Made by a program: the position numbers and the translations under genes. The notes beneath the pieces were generated by a model. The model searched no databases, was not told where the DNA came from, and saw only the letters and a program-made list of their open reading frames with translations. DNA of 64,000 bases, from assembly GCA_945868845.1 (NCBI GenBank), contig CAMBMS010000008.1, positions 1-64,000 on the forward strand, read 5' to 3'. Each line of letters starts with the position of its first letter. Position 1 is the stretch's first letter. This DNA comes from Asaia bogorensis (GTDB lineage Bacteria > Pseudomonadota > Alphaproteobacteria > Acetobacterales > Acetobacteraceae). Below, piece after piece: positions 54,059 to 62,883 of the stretch.

Positions 54059-55445
54059 AATCCTGATCGTTGATGACGAACCCGACATTCGGATGCTGAT
54101 TGAAGGCATCCTGCGCGATGAAGGCTATGAGACTAGGCAGGCCGCGGATGCCGATGCGGCGCTGGCCGCATTCCAGGTGCGCCGCCCATCGATGGTGGTG
54201 CTGGATATCTGGCTGAAGGATTCGCGCCTCGACGGTTTGGGCATTCTGCAGGCCCTGCACAGCGAGGAACCGCATGTGCCGGTGGTGATGATCTCCGGTC
54301 ATGGCACCATTGAGGCTGCCGTCACCGCGATACAGCAGGGTGCGTATGATTTTATCGAAAAGCCCTTTCAATCCGACCGGCTGCTGCTGATTGTCCGCCG
54401 CGCGCTGCAAGCTGCCAACCTGGCGCGCGAAAACGCCGAACTGCGGCTGCGCGCTGGGCCGGAGATCAGCCTAACCGGGGCCAGCCCGGCAATTTCCCTG
54501 CTGCGCGCGGCGGTGGAACGCGTGGCGCCGACCGGATCGCGCGTGCTGATTACCGGTCCGGCCGGCGCGGGCAAGGAGGTCACCGCGCGGATGATCCATG
54601 CGCGCTCCCGCCGCGCCGATGGGCCGTTCGTAATGCTGAATTGCGCCACCCTGGCGCCGCACCGTTTCGAGGAGGAGCTGTTTGGCCTGGAAGCTGGCCC
54701 TGATCTTGGCGCCCAGCCGCGCCGCGCCGGCGTGCTCGAGCGCGCCTATAACGGTACCTTGCTGCTCGACGAAATCTCCGACATGCCGCTGGAGACGCAG
54801 GGCAAGATTGTGCGTGTCTTGCAAGACCAGACTTTCGAACGTCTGGGCGGATCGGCGCGCGTGAAGGTAGATGTGCGCATACTGGCCACTACCAACAAGG
54901 ATCTGACGGCGGAAATCGCGTCCGGCCGATTTCGCGAGGATCTTTACTACCGCCTAGCCGTCGTGCCGTTGCGCTTACCCAGCCTCAGCGACCGGCGGCA
55001 GGATATCGAGGAGCTCGCACGCTATTTCGTGATCCGCTCCGCCGAGACATCCGGCATGGCCCAGCGCGAATTATCGACGGATCTTTTGGCCGTGCTGCAC
55101 GCCTGTGATTGGCCGGGTAATGTGCGCCAACTGCGTAACCTGATCGACTGGTTGTTAATAATGGCCCCGGGCAGCGCTTCGGACCCGTTGCGCGCGGAAA
55201 TGCTGCCACCGGAAATCGCCAATCAGGCCCCCCCCGTGGTCTCGCTCGATCCTGGCGCGGATATGATGGGACTACCGCTGCGGGAAGCGCGCGACCTGTT
55301 CGAGACGCAATATCTGCAGGCGCAGCTGGTGCGGTTCGGAAGTAATATAAGCCGTACCGCGCAGTTTGTCGGCATGGAACGCAGCGCCCTGCATCGCAAG
55401 CTTAAGCAGCTAGGTGTGAACAGCGATGAGCGGCAAGGGGCGTAA
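54048..55445 (+). CDS. ntrX: Nitrogen regulation response regulator NtrX
   Basis: A 465-residue NtrC-like regulator. The receiver has D53 (VVLDIWLKDSRLDG). The AAA+ domain has ITGPAGAGKEVTARMIHARS near residue 167, but where NtrC has GAFTGA it reads FGLEAGPDLGAQPRRAGVLE, so it should not drive sigma-54 opening in the usual way; this is typical of NtrX. The C-terminal HTH is SNISRTAQFVGMERSALHRK. NtrYX controls nitrogen, redox and envelope functions in alphaproteobacteria. Confidence 0.94.
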   Translation: MAHEILIVDDEPDIRMLIEGILRDEGYETRQAADADAALAAFQVRRPSMVVLDIWLKDSRLDGLGILQALHSEEPHVPVVMISGHGTIEAAVTAIQQGAYDFIEKPFQSDRLLLIVRRALQAANLARENAELRLRAGPEISLTGASPAISLLRAAVERVAPTGSRVLITGPAGAGKEVTARMIHARSRRADGPFVMLNCATLAPHRFEEELFGLEAGPDLGAQPRRAGVLERAYNGTLLLDEISDMPLETQGKIVRVLQDQTFERLGGSARVKVDVRILATTNKDLTAEIASGRFREDLYYRLAVVPLRLPSLSDRRQDIEELARYFVIRSAETSGMAQRELSTDLLAVLHACDWPGNVRQLRNLIDWLLIMAPGSASDPLRAEMLPPEIANQAPPVVSLDPGADMMGLPLREARDLFETQYLQAQLVRFGSNISRTAQFVGMERSALHRKLKQLGVNSDERQGA

Positions 55446-56098
55446 TGGTTGTCTTATATCCTCGCCCGGCCTTGCTTCTGTATGACTGGGATAACACGCT
55501 GGTGGATGGATGGGCCGGGATCACGATCTCTCTGAACACTGCCTTCGACGCCTTTTCCCTGGCACATTGGAGCGTTCAGGACACTCGCGAGAGGGCGCGT
55601 GTCTCGATGCGGGAAAGTTTCCCAAAGCTTTTCGGCCCGGACTGGCAGCGTGCGCGGGATATTTTTCTCACCACGCTGGCCGCGCAGCATTTGCAGCATG
55701 TCCGACCGATAAACGGCGCCGCGGCGCTGCTAGATGCGGGAGGTGCCTGGGTGCAAGGGCTGGTATCCAACAAGACCGGGCGTTTCCTGCGTGCGGAAGT
55801 TACGCATCTTGGCTGGGATCGACATTTTCGTACCATCGTCGGCGCAGGCGACGCGCATGCGGACAAGCCAGATCCGGCGCCGATCCTGTTGGCATTGCGT
55901 CAACTCGCGCGTCCAGTCGACCCTACCATTTGGTATCTTGGCGATACCGAATCGGATATGCAGGCGGCGCGGGCGGCGGGTATTACCGCCGTGCTGGTGG
56001 GTGATGCCGCGCATGATGGGGGGGTTGCGCGTGCCGCCCCGGATATCCATTTCGAGGATACCCATGCGCTGGCTGCAATGCTGCGTTTGCTTGCGTAA
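55445..56098 (+). CDS. HAD-superfamily hydrolase
   Basis: A 217-residue haloacid-dehalogenase-fold phosphatase, phosphoglycolate-phosphatase-like. Motif I is LLYDWDNTLVDGW near residue 13, motif II GLVSNKTGRFLRAEV near 104, motif III KPDP near 140, motif IV YLGDTESDMQAARAAG near 168. A helical cap lies between motifs I and II. The start shares one base with the ntrX stop (TAATG), so it belongs to the ntr operon. Substrate unknown. Confidence 0.9.
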   Translation: MVVLYPRPALLLYDWDNTLVDGWAGITISLNTAFDAFSLAHWSVQDTRERARVSMRESFPKLFGPDWQRARDIFLTTLAAQHLQHVRPINGAAALLDAGGAWVQGLVSNKTGRFLRAEVTHLGWDRHFRTIVGAGDAHADKPDPAPILLALRQLARPVDPTIWYLGDTESDMQAARAAGITAVLVGDAAHDGGVARAAPDIHFEDTHALAAMLRLLA

Positions 56099-56214
56099 GG
56101 GAAAGTCGCCGCTAGACTCCCGCCTGCGCCTCGAGGAACCACCGGCCGGCGCGATCGCCGTTTCGGATGTCTAATGAACTGAACAGCAACAAAATAGAAA
56201 AAGGATCCACCACC

Positions 56215-56493
56215 GTGGCTACCGAAAAAACCCAGAATGTGCAGGACGTGTTCCTGAATCATCTGCGGAAACATAAAACTTCCGTCACCGTGTTCCTCGT
56301 GAACGGTGTCAAACTTCAGGGTATCGTTACCTGGTTCGATAATTTTTCTGTGCTTCTGCGCCGCGATGGGCATACCCAACTCGTCTACAAGCACGCCATC
56401 AGCACAGTGATGCCGACTACGCCGATCCAATTGTTCGGCGGACCGGACGAGGGTGCTCCGGAGTGTGAGACGGTTGCTGCTGGTGACGGCTGA
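56215..56493 (+). CDS. hfq: RNA chaperone Hfq
   Basis: A 92-residue Sm-like protein that helps small RNAs pair with mRNAs. The core [20 protein letters not shown] and [20 protein letters not shown] is followed by the Sm2 motif [11 protein letters not shown] chose GTG 56215 because AAAGGA lies 9 bases upstream and relatives begin M-A-T-E-K; the ATG at 56167 would add 16 polar residues. Its 3' end overlaps hflX by 41 bases. Confidence 0.93.
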   Translation: MATEKTQNVQDVFLNHLRKHKTSVTVFLVNGVKLQGIVTWFDNFSVLLRRDGHTQLVYKHAISTVMPTTPIQLFGGPDEGAPECETVAAGDG

Positions 56494-57787
56494 GGACCGG
56501 GCTGCCCACGATGGCGGCGCGGGACCGACTCGCGCCGCCGTGATCCTTCCTTGGGAGCGCCGGGAACGCGGCGATGCGGCCCGCATGGGAGAGGCGCGTT
56601 TGGCGGAGGCGGTGGGCCTTGCCGCCTCGATCGGCTTGGTGGTCGTGCATACCGCCATTCTGCCGTTGCGTGAGCGCCGGCCCACGACCTTGCTCGGCTC
56701 CGGCCAGACGGAGATACAGAAGTGCGCTATCACCGAACATGATGTCATGGTCGTCGTTGTCGATGCCACGCTGAGCCCTGTGCAACAGCGTAATTTGGAA
56801 CGCGCCTGGGACTGCAAGGTAATCGACCGCACCGGCCTTATCCTGGATATTTTCGGCGAGCGCGCACGCACGCGGGAAGGTACGTTGCAGGTCGAACTTG
56901 CGCATTTGGATTATCAGCGTTCGCGCCTAGTGCGGTCTTGGACCCATCTGGAACGTCAGCGCGGCGGATTTGGCTTCCTGGGCGGACCGGGTGAAACGCA
57001 GATCGAGGCCGACCGTCGCCTGATCGACGAACGCCTGGTACGGCTAAAAAAAGAACTGGGGCAGGTGCGCCGCACCCGCGGGCTGCATCGTTCGGCGCGC
57101 CGACGCGTGCCATTCCCGGTTGTGGCGCTGGTGGGGTATACTAATGCCGGAAAATCCACCCTGTTCAATGCGCTGACCGGGGCGGAGGTCACCGCGCGGG
57201 ATCAGCTGTTCGACACGCTCGATCCCACCATGCGTGGGCTGCGCCTGCCAACGGGGCGGCGTGCGATTCTGTCTGATACCGTCGGCTTCATCAGCGAATT
57301 GCCGCACGAGTTGGTGGAGGCATTTCGTGCCACCTTGGAAGAGATCGCGGAAGCCGATGTCATCCTGCATATCCGTGACGCCGCGCATCCCGACACCGCC
57401 GCGCAGCGCGCTGATGTGATCGCCGTGCTGGATGGCATGGTCACCGATCACACGCTAGATGATGAGTGGCCATCACGCACCATCGAGGTTCTGAACAAGG
57501 CCGACCTACTGGGCGGAGGGGCGAACGTGCCGCTACGCCCGGGGCACGTCACGGTCTCCGCCATCACCGGCGAAGGCCTGCAGGATCTACTCGCCGTCAT
57601 CGATGCCCGCATCGCTGCCGGCATGGAAATCGCTACCTACGACATCACCCCCGATGACGGCGCGCGTCTGGCCTGGCTTTATCAGAACGGCGAAGTCATG
57701 CAACGCCATGACGAGACAGACGCAATTCATGTCACCGTCCGCCTGCTCCCTGCCGACCGCGCTCGGTTCGAACGGGGAGTGTCATGA
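56453..57787 (+). CDS. hflX: GTPase HflX
   Basis: A 444-residue ribosome-associated GTPase that can split stalled 70S ribosomes. The N-terminal HflX domain (LGSGQTEIQ near residue 81, [20 protein letters not shown] near 131) is followed by the G domain: G1 [19 protein letters not shown] near 224, G3 [19 protein letters not shown] near 269, G4 NKAD near 346. GTG 56453 is used, overlapping hfq; GTG 56465 is an alternative. It ends the operon, with a hairpin downstream. Confidence 0.95.
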   Translation: MLRSVRRLLLVTAEDRAAHDGGAGPTRAAVILPWERRERGDAARMGEARLAEAVGLAASIGLVVVHTAILPLRERRPTTLLGSGQTEIQKCAITEHDVMVVVVDATLSPVQQRNLERAWDCKVIDRTGLILDIFGERARTREGTLQVELAHLDYQRSRLVRSWTHLERQRGGFGFLGGPGETQIEADRRLIDERLVRLKKELGQVRRTRGLHRSARRRVPFPVVALVGYTNAGKSTLFNALTGAEVTARDQLFDTLDPTMRGLRLPTGRRAILSDTVGFISELPHELVEAFRATLEEIAEADVILHIRDAAHPDTAAQRADVIAVLDGMVTDHTLDDEWPSRTIEVLNKADLLGGGANVPLRPGHVTVSAITGEGLQDLLAVIDARIAAGMEIATYDITPDDGARLAWLYQNGEVMQRHDETDAIHVTVRLLPADRARFERGVS

Positions 57788-57847
57788 CGGGTTTGCGGAT
57801 GTGGGATAAGGGGAAGTAAGGTCGCGGCGTTACCTCGAAACTCTTAA

Positions 57848-57860
57848 GGGGCAAAGCCCC
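57848..57860 (+). terminator. Candidate terminator after hflX
   Basis: GGGGC-AAA-GCCCC forms a 5-base GC stem with a 3-base loop, followed by a pyrimidine-rich tract CGATCTTCCTTACTTTCTCT. It lies 60 bases after the hflX stop and 36 bases before the stop of the convergent SDR gene. The T-tract is interrupted, so confidence is moderate. Confidence 0.45.
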
Positions 57861-57895
57861 CGATCTTCCTTACTTTCTCTCCTCAAGGCCGCAGA

Positions 57896-58666
57896 TCACC
57901 GAAAACCGCCGCCGCCGTTTACGTAGACGCTGTTGGCGGTCATGTATTCGCAGGCATCGGAGCACATAAAGAGGACGAGTTCGGCGATTTCCTCCGGTTC
58001 GCCGGCGCGTTTCATGGGCACGTCGGCGACGGCGCGGGTCATGAATTCGGGTGTTGAGCCGGAGGCGTTTTGGAAATTGGTATTGATCGGCCCGGGCGAG
58101 ATAGAGAGGCAGCGTATATTGCGGTCGGCGAATTCTCGTGCGACGCCCAATGTCATGGAATCGATCGCGCCCTTGGCGGCGGCGTAATGGACGGAGGCTC
58201 CTGGGCCGCCGCGCCGCGCAGTCATGGAACAAACATTGACAATCACGCCGCCGCCCTGTTTGACCATGTGTGGAATAACGGTTTGCATGGCGTAGAAGGT
58301 GCCGTGCAGATTGATGGCCATGGTCTTGTCCAGCAGGGCATCGTCGATATCGAGGAATTTTCGGCGCGCGACGGCGGCACCAGCAGAGTTGAAGACGAAA
58401 TTGACCCGTGCGAAGCGCGCGATGGCCTGCGCGAAGGCGCCTTGGATCTGTTCCCGCGAGGCAACATCAACGGCGATGGAGAGGGACTGTTTGCCGCTTT
58501 GGATGATGGTTTCGGCGGTGCGGCGGGCGGCTTCACCGTCGATATCGGTGACGACGACATTAGCGCCCTCGCGCGCGAAGATCAGCGCGGCGGCACGGCC
58601 GATGCCACCGCCAGCGCCGGTGATCACGATGGTCTTGCCAACGAAATAATCCGGGGTCTTGGGCAT
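57896..58666 (-). CDS. SDR-family oxidoreductase
   Basis: A 256-residue classical short-chain dehydrogenase. The cofactor-binding TGAGGGIGRAAALIFAREGA lies near residue 16, with VVVTDIDGEAA after the second strand; the aspartate suggests NAD(H) preference. The NSAG motif (FNSAGAAVA) is near residue 90, and the catalytic Ser-Tyr-Lys lies in VCSMTARRGGPGASVHYAAA and K165. The C-terminus MTANSVYVNGGGGFR is typical. It stands alone; substrate unknown. Confidence 0.9.
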   Translation of the reverse strand: MPKTPDYFVGKTIVITGAGGGIGRAAALIFAREGANVVVTDIDGEAARRTAETIIQSGKQSLSIAVDVASREQIQGAFAQAIARFARVNFVFNSAGAAVARRKFLDIDDALLDKTMAINLHGTFYAMQTVIPHMVKQGGGVIVNVCSMTARRGGPGASVHYAAAKGAIDSMTLGVAREFADRNIRCLSISPGPINTNFQNASGSTPEFMTRAVADVPMKRAGEPEEIAELVLFMCSDACEYMTANSVYVNGGGGFR

Positions 58667-58729
58667 GCGGGCCTCTATTCGTTGGTGCGTGGCAGCACCC
58701 GGTTGATCGTCGTGTCTATGTTTAGCACG

Positions 58730-59070
58730 CAGTTACTGGGGCGGTGATAGACACACCAGGTGGCCACGTTGTCGGGCACGCTGGCGCCAACCACGCCGGT
58801 CCGGCATTGCAAGCGTGCGGGTTGAGGCCACGTCGATCACTGGCGCCAGCAGCGCGGGGATCAGCCACGAGCGGATGGGTTCGCGCCATCCCCAGAGGCG
58901 ATGCCATAGGCGAACCAAAGTCGATGCGCCGGTTCCTACACTCGAAAGACTTCACCGGGTTGATGGACATAGGGCCAGGCCCAGGTGACGGTGAGGCGCA
59001 GCACCAGTGCGAAGGCCAGCGGGGACCAGAGCAGCCGGCGGAGGGAGGACGAATAATCGGCGATGCATCG
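58730..59070 (-). pseudogene. Broken GT22-family mannosyltransferase gene (N-terminal part)
   Basis: Read leftward: LRRLLWSPLAFALVLRLTVT and WAWPYVHQPGEVFRV-stop, then EPAHRLWFAYGIASG, then after a shift GWREPIRSWLIPALLAPVID. The order HPxEVFxxxEPAHRLxFGxG then WEWRxxIRSWxxPxL is the hallmark of GT22 (ALG9/PIG-B-like) mannosyltransferases. One in-frame TAG, a frameshift and loss of all sequence beyond the second luminal loop leave about 110 codons of a normally 450-residue-plus protein. Confidence 0.72.
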
Positions 59071-59087
59071 CACGCAGTTGCGGTTCG

Positions 59088-59789
59088 TCAGGCGCGGCGA
59101 ATGAAGGACCAATAGCGCGCCGCCCGGCTCGCGCGCAACGCCTTCGCCTCATAGCGCGTCGGCGGCCAATGTTCCGGGCGGGTGAGGGCAGCGGGCTGAT
59201 AAGTGAAAAATGCCTGCGCGCCCATGACTTCGGCAACCCAGGCCTGGTAGGTCGGATCGTCACTGGCGACGCGCCATTCGCCGCCGGGGCGCAGGACGCG
59301 GGCCATGAGCCAAATCTGTTCGGGGTGAACAAACCGGCGCTTGGCGTGTCGCGCTTTCGGCCAAGGGTCCGGGAACAGCAGGAAGATCTTTTCCAGTGCC
59401 GATTCTGGTAGGGCACGCAGCAGGATACGGGCATCGTGGGTGAACAGTCGGAGATTGCCGGGCACCGGGGACGTTGCTTCGTCACCTTCCGGGACAAGGT
59501 GGGAGAGGAGGGAACAGATGCCATTCTCGAAAACTTCGCAGGCAATCAAACCGGCGTGCGGATGGGCGCGGGCTTGGGAGACCGCATGTTCGCCTCCGCC
59601 GAAACCGATTTCCAGCCAGGTTTCGGTCACTGGGGCGGCGAAAGCGGTGGCTGGTTGTGCGGCTGCTTCCTGCTTGAAGGCGAGACGCGGTAGGGTCAAT
59701 TCCAGCAGGCGCTCTTGGCGCGGGCGCAGCTTGTGGCCGCGTGCACGGCCATACAGGCAGTCCGGCGGTGGTTTGACGGTGAGAGTCAG
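59088..59789 (-). CDS. trmB: tRNA (guanine-N7-)-methyltransferase, start codon non-standard
   Basis: TrmB makes m7G46 in tRNA variable loops using SAM. Motifs are ETWLEIGFGGGEH near residue 57, IFLLFPDPWPKARHAKRR near 135 and RPGGEWRVASDDPTY near 170. The conserved N-terminus PPPDCLYGRARGHKLRPRQE lies upstream of the first TTG (59699), yet the only codon available before it is CTG 59789, three bases after the metK stop. Either CTG is used or ATG has been lost; starting at TTG would drop 30 residues. It is co-directional with metK. Confidence 0.88.
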   Translation of the reverse strand: MTLTVKPPPDCLYGRARGHKLRPRQERLLELTLPRLAFKQEAAAQPATAFAAPVTETWLEIGFGGGEHAVSQARAHPHAGLIACEVFENGICSLLSHLVPEGDEATSPVPGNLRLFTHDARILLRALPESALEKIFLLFPDPWPKARHAKRRFVHPEQIWLMARVLRPGGEWRVASDDPTYQAWVAEVMGAQAFFTYQPAALTRPEHWPPTRYEAKALRASRAARYWSFIRRA

Positions 59790-59791
59790 GG

Positions 59792-60979
59792 CTAGCGCCC
59801 GAACGCTGCCTTAAGCGCGGGCACCAGATCGGTGCGTTCCCAGGTGAACGTACCAAGCTTCTCATCCGGCTCCCTCCCGAAATGGCCATAGGCGGAGGTG
59901 GGGACATAGATAGGATGGTTCATGCGCAGATGCTCGCGGATACCGCGCGGCCTCAGATCGACCAGCTCCCGCACGGTTTTTTGCAGTTTCACTTCGTCGA
60001 TATCGCGCGCGGTGCCATGCAGGTCGAAATAGACGGACAGCGGATGGGACACGCCGATAGCGTAGCTGATCTGGATGGTGCATTTATCGGCCAGCCCGGC
60101 CGCCACCACGTTCTTCGCCAAATAGCGGCAGACATAGGCGGCCGAGCGATCTACCTTCGTCGGGTCCTTGCCGGAGAATGCGCCGCCACCATGAGGCGAG
60201 GCGCCGCCATAGGTATCTACAATGATTTTTCGTCCGGTCAGGCCGCAATCGCCATCCGGCCCGCCGATGACGAATTTGCCGGTGGGGTTCACGTAGAACT
60301 CGTTTTCCGGGCACATCCAGCCGGCGGGCAGCGAGGATTCCACCAGCGGCCGGAGCATGCGCTTGATCTGCGCCTGGTCGAGGTCTTCGGTATGCTGGGT
60401 GGAGACGACGATGGAGGTGGCGGCCACCGGCTTGCCGTCCACGTAGCGCAAGGTCACTTGGCTTTTCGCATCCGGCAGCAACCCGGCCACGGCCTTGTCA
60501 AGATTGCGGCGACGTTCGTTGATCCGGCGCAAAATCAGATGCGCGTAGTAAAGCGGCGCCGGCATTAAATCTGGCGTGTCGCGGCAGGCATAGCCAAACA
60601 TGATACCCTGGTCGCCCGCGCCTTCATCCTTGTTGCCGGACTGGTCGACGCCTTGCGCGATATCGGAGGATTGCGCATGCAGATGGCAAGCGATATCGGC
60701 GTGGCGCCAGGAAAAGCCTTTCTGGTCATACCCGATATCGCGGATCGCCATGCGAGTTAGGTGGATCAGCAATTCCGGCGTCACCGATTCTGGGCCGCGG
60801 GTTTCCCCGGCGAGGACTACGCGGTTGGTGGTGACCAGGGTCTCGCAGGCGACGCGGGAATAGGGATCGGCCGTCAGATAGGCGTCCAGCACTGTGTCGC
60901 TGAGCCGGTCCGCGACTTTATCGGGATGGCCCTCCGAAACTGATTCGGAGGTGAACAGGTATTCACCGGTGTCGCGCAT
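59792..60979 (-). CDS. metK: S-adenosylmethionine synthetase
   Basis: A 395-residue enzyme making SAM from methionine and ATP. It has the family motifs [18 protein letters not shown] near residue 11, [12 protein letters not shown] near 121 and [19 protein letters not shown] near 262. Length and motifs are normal. It supplies the cofactor used by TrmB, encoded 3 bases downstream. No SAM riboswitch was recognisable in the 86 bases upstream, but I cannot fold the RNA. Confidence 0.96.
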   Translation of the reverse strand: MRDTGEYLFTSESVSEGHPDKVADRLSDTVLDAYLTADPYSRVACETLVTTNRVVLAGETRGPESVTPELLIHLTRMAIRDIGYDQKGFSWRHADIACHLHAQSSDIAQGVDQSGNKDEGAGDQGIMFGYACRDTPDLMPAPLYYAHLILRRINERRRNLDKAVAGLLPDAKSQVTLRYVDGKPVAATSIVVSTQHTEDLDQAQIKRMLRPLVESSLPAGWMCPENEFYVNPTGKFVIGGPDGDCGLTGRKIIVDTYGGASPHGGGAFSGKDPTKVDRSAAYVCRYLAKNVVAAGLADKCTIQISYAIGVSHPLSVYFDLHGTARDIDEVKLQKTVRELVDLRPRGIREHLRMNHPIYVPTSAYGHFGREPDEKLGTFTWERTDLVPALKAAFGR

Positions 60980-61065
60980 TTTTTCTCATATCCGGATCTG
61001 AGGGGGATCGGGCGCGTGTGTGACGGAATCAGGCGAGAGGGTCAAGATTAGTGGCAGGGTTCTGT

Positions 61066-62196
61066 TCAATCCAAGCTCGCCAATAGCCCCGCCATAAGGC
61101 GGCCGCGATAGACTAGGCTGTCGATCAGAATGTGTTCGTCCAACGTGTGCGCACCGCCGCCGGCGACGCCGAGGCCGTCCAGGGTGGGGATGCCCATGGC
61201 GCCGGTGAAATTTCCGTCCGAGCCGCCGCCAGAGCTTTGCGAGGGGATGTCAAAGCCGAGCGAGAGGGCGATGGCGCGGGCGCGTTCATAGAGCGCCATG
61301 CCGCGAGCGTTCGCCTCCCACACCGGGCGGGTGACGCCCCTTGTAGCTGTAAACTGCACGTCGTTGGAGGAAGCGCGCAGGGCGAGCATACGCGTGACGC
61401 CGTGGTCCAGATCCTTCTGGCGCTTGGCCATGGAGAGTACCTCGCCAGTCGCGGTGGTGGTGACGCAGTTAACCCATTGGCCACCCTGCATAACGCCGAC
61501 GGAAAAGGTACAGTCTTCTGTCGTCATATCCTCTATTTCCAAGATCTTGCGGGCCATCTCCTTGATGGCGGAACGGCCCTCGGCGAGGCGGGCGCCGGCA
61601 TGGCTGGGGCGGCCGGTGGCTTCCAGATTGAAGCGGGCGATGGCGTAACGGCCGGTGACGACGCCGCCATCGGGGCGCGCCGGTTCCGGCACAAGCACGT
61701 ATCTGGCGCGGGCGGCCTCCGCCTCAATCAGATCACGGGTTGAGGGGCTACCAACCTCCTCGTCCGAAGTGAGGAGAAAGGTGATGGGAAGTTTTGTCGT
61801 TATTTCAGCACGTTGTAGTTGTTTGATGGCTTCTAGAGTAAGATAGTTGCCCCCCTTCATGTCGAGGATGCCGGGGCCGTACGCGCGGTTGCCCTCGCGG
61901 CGGATACGTAGGGCTTGCTTGGTGCCGATCGGGTGGACGGTGTCGAAATGGCCCATCACCAGGATACCGGGGTTGCCTTGCCCCGGATGGGGGAAGCTAG
62001 CGCGGACGCAGTCCGCAAAACCCATGCGCCCGGGGATCTTGTCTAGACGGGCGCCGGCGACGGCCATGTCGCGGCTGGCGAGCTCGAGCATGCGGTTGAC
62101 GGCGGCGGTATCGAAAGTGGGGGATTCGCATTCGATCCAGGGCAGCAGGCCGGCGAGTATCGTATCGGCGTCGAAGGACAGGTTCGTATGGTTCAT
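61066..62196 (-). CDS. M20-family metallopeptidase (carboxypeptidase G2-like)
   Basis: A 376-residue zinc exopeptidase of the M20 family. Metal-site motifs are ILVMGHFDTVHPIG near residue 79, GPGILDMKGGNYLTLEAIK near 109 and LLTSDEEVGSPSTRDLIE near 142; the dimerisation-domain histidine is in ATGRPSHAGA near 195. There is no signal peptide. The set is closest to the glutamate carboxypeptidase (CPG2) and ArgE/DapE branch. Substrate cannot be fixed. Confidence 0.88.
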   Translation of the reverse strand: MNHTNLSFDADTILAGLLPWIECESPTFDTAAVNRMLELASRDMAVAGARLDKIPGRMGFADCVRASFPHPGQGNPGILVMGHFDTVHPIGTKQALRIRREGNRAYGPGILDMKGGNYLTLEAIKQLQRAEITTKLPITFLLTSDEEVGSPSTRDLIEAEAARARYVLVPEPARPDGGVVTGRYAIARFNLEATGRPSHAGARLAEGRSAIKEMARKILEIEDMTTEDCTFSVGVMQGGQWVNCVTTTATGEVLSMAKRQKDLDHGVTRMLALRASSNDVQFTATRGVTRPVWEANARGMALYERARAIALSLGFDIPSQSSGGGSDGNFTGAMGIPTLDGLGVAGGGAHTLDEHILIDSLVYRGRLMAGLLASLD

Positions 62197-62510
62197 GGCG
62201 GGTCCGGTGCTGGGGCGGTAGAAGTAAATTCATTGCATGGCAGACGGGTTGCCGCCTAGGGCGGCGGCACGTCTTTATCCCTTAGGGCGTTCGCACGAGT
62301 TAGAGCCGGCTAAGACAACTTGACTTTGTAGGAGCGCTTGGCGGTCGGGCGTTGGCGGGAAGATACGGGACGACGATCACCCGCGTTGCGTTTACAAATG
62401 CCGATAAATTTCTTATCAAGAATATATTATTTCTTTTTTCTATTAAGGTGGATGCGCAGGAGTTATCGGGTTGCTCGTTTAAGTAAGGTACGCTCGGTTT
62501 CGCGCGGGTA
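62197..62510. other. AT-rich intergenic region
   Basis: 314 bases with no gene I can support. Between 62400 and 62460 the sequence is clearly AT-rich (AATTTCTTATCAAGAATATA, TTCTTTTTTC) against the GC-rich background. The missing 5' half of the pyridoxamine-phosphate-oxidase-like gene would be expected here, but no frame matches it. Confidence 0.4.
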
Positions 62511-62880
62511 GTGACGCTGGAGGAGCCGGTTTTTTCCAACTATGACGGCAACGGGATGTTCAAGAGCCTGGGAAATATCGCGGTCAACCCGCATGTCGGG
62601 CTGCTGTTCATCCAGACGAGCGGACCGTCGCGATGGCTGCGGGTGAACGGGCAGGCGCAGATTTGTAATATCGATCCGCTGATGCAGAGCTTTGCGGGCG
62701 CCCAGTTATTGATTCGGGCATGCCTCTGCATGATCTTTTCCAACTTCCCGTGCTATATCCGGGATCCCGCGACAGTCACGTCATCGTAATAGGCGTCTGG
62801 GCCCGGGCCATGACCCGCCGGAGCCAGCGTGGCAAGGCTTCGACACCTTTAAGGAATTAGTGCCACCGCGTCGTGGCTGA
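62511..62880 (+). pseudogene. Broken pyridoxamine 5'-phosphate oxidase-like gene (3' half)
   Basis: The frame VFSNYDGNGMFKSLGNIAVN and PHVGLLFIQTSGPSRWLRVNG, with GAQLLIRACLCMIFSNFPCY and IRD, matches the second half of FMN-binding PNPOx-like proteins (YDGNGMFRSLGNIxxNPxVGLLF, RLRVNG, IFPNCPRYI). The family N-terminus with the flavin-site start is missing. The frame stops at 62787-62789, while the family C-terminus resumes in another frame as PPEPAWQGFDTFKELVPPRR and ends at TGA 62878-62880. It lies 3 bases from the stop of the convergent exporter gene. Confidence 0.78.
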
Positions 62881-62883
62881 TCG

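Noticed and set aside
60980-61065. Possible SAM riboswitch before metK
   Set aside because: The leader is short and I could not match any SAM riboswitch consensus; folding would be needed.
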